Origin: Xenorhabdus nematophila ATCC 19061
GTDB taxonomy: Bacteria > Pseudomonadota > Gammaproteobacteria > Enterobacterales > Enterobacteriaceae
Reading direction: 5' to 3'
DNA length: 64,000 nt
Assembly (NCBI RefSeq): GCF_000252955.1
Contig: NC_014228.1
Location: forward strand, 1,812,005 to 1,876,004
Shown: positions 59,147 to 64,000 of the stretch, in pieces
Position numbering within the stretch: the stretch's first letter is position 1
Layout: each line of letters opens with the position of its first letter
Translations under genes and position numbers: made by a program
Notes under the pieces: model-generated
What the model was told of the DNA's origin: nothing
Database searches by the model: none
What the model saw: only the letters and a program-made list of their open reading frames with translations

Positions 59147-61495
59147 TTATTCTTCTGGCTGGCTATTCCTTGTCAGTTTTGGCATCCATTCGATAGCGGT
59201 ATCAAGATTCAGGCTCAGATTGCTACGAATGCCCTGTTTGCTTTTCTTGCGTAAGTATTGCTGGCTGTATTCTGCCAGTGCGCCCGGCATATCCATGCCG
59301 AAGCGAGTGACGGAAACAGGTTTGTTAAGGTTATTGCCTTTCATATAAGCAAGGTAGGCGTGATAGAGGTACTTACGGGGATTGAACGGCATAATTTCCG
59401 CATTGCCAATTAACAGACCGTCAACTTCATGGGAAGCAATAAGATAACCGCAAAAGTCGACCAGTGGATCTGTACCGCGTTTGATATCCAGCGCCTCCGC
59501 AGATTTCTGTTGCTCCGCCAGTAAACGCCTTGCAGTTTGCGGGTCAACGAATCTGTGAAGCAAATGTCGGATAATCACGGGCAATTCTGCTGCTATTTTA
59601 TCTCGCAGGAGTGGATCACGTTCATTTTCCGGTACGACTTCGGAAAAATTAAAAATCACCCGACGCCGCGATACTCCGCCACTGCGATCACTGAAACTCA
59701 TGGCATTATTGTTTACTGCCAGCACCACCGCAGGAATACGGGTTGAATAGGGTTGTTTATGCTTTGGATCGATAGCAACTTCATCACCACCAGTGATTGC
59801 CTTGATGCCGGAACCATCGCCCACATAGCGAGTTTGGTCTGGCAGGATGATCAGTGAATAGCCGACAATCAGAACCCTTTCCCGTGGATTTTCCAGTGTG
59901 GCCATACTTGCGGAAACGGTATTGCCTTTACCTGCCAACATGGAACAGATTTCAGCAAAGATACTTTTGCCACTGCCTCCTACTCCAGTGACTTCCAGAA
60001 AAAGTTGCCAGTCATAACGGTTCGCCAGCACCATAAACAGCGCCGCCAGTACTCTATATGCTTTGTTTTCACAGTTGGCAGTTGCCTGATTGAGCCAGCG
60101 CCAGAATTGTCGCGCGTGATCTTTCAGGGTTTCCCCCGAAACAGGAGAATTGAATTCAACGTCATTGGCAAGCAATAGCCAGTTATTTTTGCAGTGAGAC
60201 CGGAACTGGCACGTTTTCAGGTCAAACACACCATTATTGAATCCGATTAAGTGGCGTTCTGGTGGTTGCATCATGGGAAGCTGTAATTTCAGGGCATCCA
60301 CGGCAGAGTTGATACCATGTGGCGAGTACGGTAGTTTCCCTTCCATAAAAGCAGCCACCATTTCCCGCCTTAAATCACGGTCACTGACCGGACGCCAGAT
60401 AATACCGTCATAGTGATGAACAGTCTCCGAAGCACCATCCAGTGCCAGATCACCGTTATAACGTGACAGCAATACTTCCCCACGCTGACTGGCTCCCATC
60501 TGACAAAGTGTCAGTTTTAAAGGCTCGGCATCATTGTATTGAATGGCTGCTTTTTTCTTGGTTGATGTCGGTTGATAAAGCCCCTGAACAAAGACTTGTT
60601 GTGCTATTTCTACACCGTGTTGCTGGCGATAATCGTCCCAATCGGATTTTAATTCCGTAGGCGGTAGTGTTACCCATCCGTTGATCGCTTTGGCGGTCTT
60701 CTCTGCTGCAACCTTGCCGATATTCTTTTTCAGCCTGCCATTTTTGTCTCGTTCTTCCGGTTCATGCCAGTCGTTATCGGCAGCAATGATGATTCTGGAG
60801 TTTGGAAACTGCTCTCTAACCTGCTCAGCAACAATCAATAGGTTACTTTCATCAATCGCTGCCAGTACCACGCCTTTATGTAGTTGACTGACAGTTAAAG
60901 CTGTAGCGTAACCTTCGGTAATGATGATTGTGTCCGGCGTTCTGTTGATCTCAGTGATCGGGATAAAACTGCCTTTTTTCTGCGAACCGGAAACAAGCCG
61001 TTTTTCACCATTTGGCTTGATGGTCTGCGCGCCTGTGATTGTGCCATCCAGTGTCTGAGTCACCAGCAATAAAGAACCGTCTTTTAATAACCGCTGATTG
61101 GAGCAATGCAGCCCCTTTTTCACCAGATATTGAGATTCACCCGTGACAGCAGTGGCAACCAGTGCCGTGATGCGTTCTGCGATCAGTTTAGGGATATGAG
61201 TCGTCGTTTTGGCTGGCTTGGATTCTGGCAAAGACAATGCCAGCACATCTGCAACAATTTTTGCAGCCTCAAAAATCGAAATCCGGTTGGTTTTTGCCAC
61301 TAAATCCAATCCATCGCCAAAGTTCGGAGCATCACACTGGCGACAGTGCCAATTTCCATGATGGTGATCGTCGATAAAGTGAAAACGATCAGTACCGCCA
61401 CAGACAGGGCAAGCGCCATGTTTACCCTTTGCCGGAATATCAATACCACAGGCAAGCAGCAGATTTTCCCAGTGATACATGGCGGATTTTTTCAT
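59147..61495 (-). CDS. P4 alpha-type primase-helicase
   Basis: The 782-residue protein is full length. Order: zinc finger (CPVCGG at 31, CRQC at about 52), primase TOPRIM-like region with TEGYATALTV, a linker, then an SF3-type helicase with Walker A GVGGSGKSIF and D5_N-like features, and a C-terminal DNA-binding part that should bind the iterons. It initiates and drives satellite replication. ATG overlaps the stop of a 31-codon ORF. Confidence 0.92.
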   Translation of the reverse strand: MKKSAMYHWENLLLACGIDIPAKGKHGACPVCGGTDRFHFIDDHHHGNWHCRQCDAPNFGDGLDLVAKTNRISIFEAAKIVADVLALSLPESKPAKTTTHIPKLIAERITALVATAVTGESQYLVKKGLHCSNQRLLKDGSLLLVTQTLDGTITGAQTIKPNGEKRLVSGSQKKGSFIPITEINRTPDTIIITEGYATALTVSQLHKGVVLAAIDESNLLIVAEQVREQFPNSRIIIAADNDWHEPEERDKNGRLKKNIGKVAAEKTAKAINGWVTLPPTELKSDWDDYRQQHGVEIAQQVFVQGLYQPTSTKKKAAIQYNDAEPLKLTLCQMGASQRGEVLLSRYNGDLALDGASETVHHYDGIIWRPVSDRDLRREMVAAFMEGKLPYSPHGINSAVDALKLQLPMMQPPERHLIGFNNGVFDLKTCQFRSHCKNNWLLLANDVEFNSPVSGETLKDHARQFWRWLNQATANCENKAYRVLAALFMVLANRYDWQLFLEVTGVGGSGKSIFAEICSMLAGKGNTVSASMATLENPRERVLIVGYSLIILPDQTRYVGDGSGIKAITGGDEVAIDPKHKQPYSTRIPAVVLAVNNNAMSFSDRSGGVSRRRVIFNFSEVVPENERDPLLRDKIAAELPVIIRHLLHRFVDPQTARRLLAEQQKSAEALDIKRGTDPLVDFCGYLIASHEVDGLLIGNAEIMPFNPRKYLYHAYLAYMKGNNLNKPVSVTRFGMDMPGALAEYSQQYLRKKSKQGIRSNLSLNLDTAIEWMPKLTRNSQPEE

Positions 61496-61587
61496 GGTTT
61501 GGATGAGTTCGAGCGGTTTTTGTTCGTCTTTTTATCTGAAGATGTAAATTTAGGGTGAGTTTGGTTAGACTGTGTATCAGCCATCAT
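61492..61587 (-). CDS. 31-residue ORF translationally coupled to alpha
   Basis: ATG at 61587 follows a strong ribosome site (AAGGAAGGTAACG). It reads MMADTQSNQTHPKFTSSDKK, then TNKNRSNSSKP and ends TGA overlapping the alpha ATG. The product is hydrophilic and basic with no recognisable domain. The overlap suggests its main role may be to deliver ribosomes to alpha. Confidence 0.6.
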   Translation of the reverse strand: MMADTQSNQTHPKFTSSDKKTNKNRSNSSKP

Positions 61588-61617
61588 CGTTACCTTCCTT
61601 AACGGTTGTTGGTTAAA

Positions 61618-61655
61618 CGCCTCAGATGTGTTACAGCACACTGGGGCGTTGCTTT
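61618..61655 (+). terminator. Hairpin with T tract between int and alpha
   Basis: Arms CGCCTCAGATGTG and CACACTGGGGCG pair with one bulge and one wobble; TTGCTTTTT follows on the plus strand. No plus-strand gene ends here, so it might act on an antisense transcript. Confidence 0.45.
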
Positions 61656-61806
61656 TTATGTTACATTTCTTAAAAAATCTCTATCTTTATGCCCTTTTGC
61701 CAAATTTTCCGATCAGCACATTTTCGCCTCGTTCCAGCATATCCATATAATTCGCATACCATTGCAGCATTTCCCTGCGACCATCCAGATATTGAGCGTG
61801 GTTGTA

Positions 61807-62714
61807 TAGCAAAATCAATATAGTCAGACATAAGTCACATGCTCTGTAAACAGCTCATCAATAGAGCATCTTTCTCGTCTTCTTGTGGTTTTTGTTTCAG
61901 CCCATTTGTTTTCGATAGGATTTAAATCTGGGCTGTAAGGCGGAAGCCATTCTAACTGGCATCCGTGAGCGGTTATCGCTTGTCGCGTGTCACCGCGTTT
62001 ATGGAAAGGGGCATTATCCATCACAATCACTGTCCCCTTAGCGAGCTTCGGCAACAAATCTTGTGTCAGCCAGGCATGAAACACATTCGCATTAATGGTT
62101 CCGGCAAACAAACTTAAGGTCACAAAGGTATTTTTAATGATAGCACCAATGGCATTAATGCGGCCTTTGGCCTGCCAGTCATGTAAACCAAAACAGCGAG
62201 TCCCTTTTAACGAATAGCCATGCGTACGTGGCATGGACTGCTCAAAGCCGCTTTCATCCAGATAAACAATCGGTTTGCCCGCCTGCTCATGATGGCGGAT
62301 ACGCTCGCCAAATACCTGACGAGCGTGTTCGTCAGCGGCGGGGTGTTTGGGCGTTTTTTTTGACGGTTATTTTGAGTCGTTTCAGGGCGTAATGGACAGC
62401 CGATTGTGAGACACCCAGACGTTTTGCTCTTTCCCATTGATCATCATCGGGATAATTTTTGACATCGGCGATAAGTGTCTCATCACTGATTTTCGTGGGC
62501 GGTTTATCACGTGTCATACAGGGTTCTATTTTATTGCACCACCGAAACAGAGTGCGGATAGAGACCTCAAAGTGGTCGCGGGTTTGCTCGAATGTCAATG
62601 CATGCTTGTCTTTGTATGCCAGTACTCTTCTTCGAAAATCCAGACTGTAACCCATCTCAATTCTACCTTGTCATTGGGATTTAGGTATTATGACATAGTA
62701 TTATGATTCTGCTA
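61807..62714 (-). mobile_element. IS630-family insertion sequence in the integrase (908 bp)
   Basis: Ends TAGCAAAATCA at 61807 and, complemented, TAGCAGAATCA at 62714 pair well. TA is duplicated at 61805-61806 and 62715-62716. Excision with one TA restores integrase in frame. Confidence 0.88.
61824..62655 (-). pseudogene. IS630-family transposase with a frameshift at A8
   Basis: The first part (62655-62332) is the HTH half: MGYSLDFRRRVLAYKDKHAL, QWERAKRLGVSQSAVHYALK. The frame is lost at a run of eight A; a +1 (or -2) shift gives HARQVFGERIRHHEQ, IVYLDESGFEQSM, IVMDNAPFHKRG and LPPYSPDLNPIE, ending at 61824. Seven A would give one frame, so this is a one-base insertion or a site of slippage. 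Confidence 0.82.
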
Positions 62715-63823
62715 TAAGTACCTCGGATGCTGTTTTTATCGACGTGCGCAAGCTGTTTTTCAACCCACTCTGTGTTGTAGTCTTGGTCATGCAGGATGGT
62801 ACTCATGGTGTGTCGGAATCCGTGGCCTGTCGCTCGTCCTGAATATCCCATACGGCGGATCATGGTATTGATTGCCATATCAGATATATGCTTTCTGTAG
62901 TCTGTCCGGCTTGGGAATACATATTGATAGTTGCCGCTGATAGGCTGAATCTGCTTCAATAAATTGATAACTTGCTCTGATAATGGCACTACATGAGTAC
63001 AGCGCATTTTCATTTTTTCAGCTGGGATTGTCCAAACAGCCTTATCTAAATCAATTTCTGACCATTCAGCCTTGCGAAGTTCTCCCGGACGAACACCCGT
63101 TAATATAAGCATTCGCAAAGCCGTTCTGACTATCTGGCTTCCCATATATTTATCGATAGAACGGAGAAATTCAGGTAATTCATCTACTGAAAGGTGAGCA
63201 TAGTGTTCGCGTTGATGAGGGATAAAAGCACTCGCTAAATCTGGTGCTGGATTGTATTCTGCCCTGCCAGTAATAATTGCATATGTCCAAACTTCACCAC
63301 AGCGTTGGCGGACTTTCTTTAATTTATCGGTGACGCCTCTTTTTTCCATAATAGAAAGGAGGTCTAATAATTCGAGGGGTTTTATTTCAGCAATCGGGCG
63401 ATGACCAATATAAGGAAAAACATCTTTTTCGAAAGCGTCCATCATATCTTCACGATAACCAACAGACCATCGGTCTTTTCTTCCCTCGTACCACTCACGC
63501 GCAATGCTTTCAAAGGTGTTACTGATTTCTCCCTGAGCCGCAAGTTTCTTCTGTTTTTTATCTTGATTGGGATCAATACCTTCGGCTATCAGTTTCTTGG
63601 CTTCATCACGCTTTCTTCTGGCCTCTGCCAACGTAACAAGCGGAAAAGTGCCAATAGCAAGCAGTTTTTCTTTCCCTGCAATGCGGTATTTCAATCTCCA
63701 ATATTTGGAGCCATTCACCTTTACCAACAGATACAAACCGCCGCCATCCGATAGCTTAAAATCTTTCTCTTGGGGTTTTACTGTTTCAACTTGCCGAGCT
63801 GTTAGTTTCATGTTTCTAGCATC

Positions 63824-63838
63824 CTCGTCCCCTCACAG
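63824..63838. repeat. Putative right attachment site of the P4-like island
   Basis: CTCGTCCCCTCACAG, 13 bases upstream of the integrase start; pairs with the direct repeat at 50479-50493. Confidence 0.65.
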
Positions 63839-63842
63839 TAAT

Positions 63843-64000
63843 CTGTCTCTTAGTCACATCTCAAATTATGAGTAAATGACCGTAATTTGATAAATATACT
63901 CAACTGATTTTAAAGGAAATATTTTCCAACGCCGCCTCGATAAATTTAAAATAATTCATATAAAAAAACAGTAAGATACAAAGTTGTGTATAAGAGACAG
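63843..64000. mobile_element. 158-bp MITE with Tn5-like ends
   Basis: The left end CTGTCTCTTAGTCACATCT and the right end, complemented, CTGTCTCTTATACACAACT form 19-bp inverted repeats (15 of 19 identical). They match the mosaic and outer ends of Tn5/IS50 closely: the left end agrees with the Tn5 mosaic end at 17 of 19 bases. The interior of about 120 bases is AT-rich and non-coding. The right end coincides with the last base of the window, so the expected 9-bp target duplication (left: CACAGTAAT) cannot be checked. Confidence 0.65.

Larger units (their letters stand above)
61687..63811 (-). pseudogene. P4-type tyrosine integrase split by IS630
   Basis: From 63811 the frame gives DUF4102 (MKLTARQVETVKPQEKDF), SAM-like core-binding domain, then the catalytic domain with Arg in LTGVRPGELRKAEW, GHGFRHTMSTILHDQ and QLAHVDKNSIRGTY. 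There the IS630 (61807-62714) begins. Across one TA the frame continues NHAQYLDGRREMLQWYANY, which includes the catalytic Tyr region, to the stop at 61687. The restored protein has the usual length of about 400 residues. With the Tyr region cut off the enzyme should be dead. Confidence 0.88.

Noticed and set aside
63982..64000. Sequencing adapter (Tn5 mosaic end) contamination
   Set aside because: Read-through into an adapter at a 3' end would show the opposite orientation, and a matching inverted partner exists at 63843; still listed as a check.

Overview
The window looks like a chromosome segment of an insect-associated member of the Morganellaceae, most likely Xenorhabdus or Photorhabdus. 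I infer this from the E. coli-like synteny of its core genes (yebY-yebZ-yobA, ftnA, holE, yebF, yoaH-pabB-nudL-sdaA, manXYZ-yobD-mntP-rlmA, uhp genes, guaBA-xseA), the AT-rich intergenic DNA, a PAS-LuxR solo regulator and the very heavy load of insertion sequences. The assignment was made by eye from protein similarity; no database was searched.

Layout. 1-4.2 kb: a broken ISAs1-type element, then a type I-E-like CRISPR array of 26 repeats read on the minus strand, with its leader at the right and no cas genes. One of its leader-distal repeats is split by a 153-bp miniature element. 4.2-15.2 kb: a graveyard of mobile DNA (group II intron RT, two IS110-family elements, two IS630s, IS5, IS3, ISAs1 remnant) that has broken a LysE-family exporter, an MFS transporter and a small P-loop kinase. 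15.3-29.7 kb: core genes, including the sRNA SdsR, copper genes yobA-yebZ-yebY, ferritin, the theta subunit of Pol III, p-aminobenzoate and serine metabolism, the mannose PTS, and the Mn exporter mntP behind its yybP-ykoY riboswitch. 30-36.2 kb: a uhp (hexose phosphate) locus in unusual order (uhpT, uhpA, then uhpB, uhpC), split by 1.2 kb of IS debris and a truncated relBE module. 36.8-40.5 kb: small accessory genes (lipoprotein, PAS-LuxR regulator, cupin, a possible orphan toxin and partner, a Cys-rich secreted peptide). 40.7-45.5 kb: guaA, guaB, xseA. 45.5-48.6 kb: truncated TonB receptor, second half of the broken MFS gene and a second copy of the same IS630. 48.7-50.3 kb: phage remnant with a cI/cro switch. 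50.5-63.8 kb: a P4-like satellite island bounded by a 15-bp direct repeat, with integrase, alpha primase-helicase, iteron origin and a cargo of DNA methyltransferase + DUF262 protein + HEPN protein. The window closes with a 158-bp element with Tn5-like ends.

The most interesting system is the island cargo (54.1-58.4 kb): three co-directional genes that look like an anti-phage or restriction-type module. In this strain it is broken twice: an ISAs1 insertion splits the DUF262 gene and an amber codon truncates the HEPN gene. The integrase is also split by an IS630, so the island looks grounded. Several disrupted genes can be restored in frame by removing the IS and one copy of its target duplication, which fixes IS boundaries to the base. 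The halves of the MFS gene lie 36 kb apart next to two copies of one IS630, which points to an IS-mediated rearrangement.
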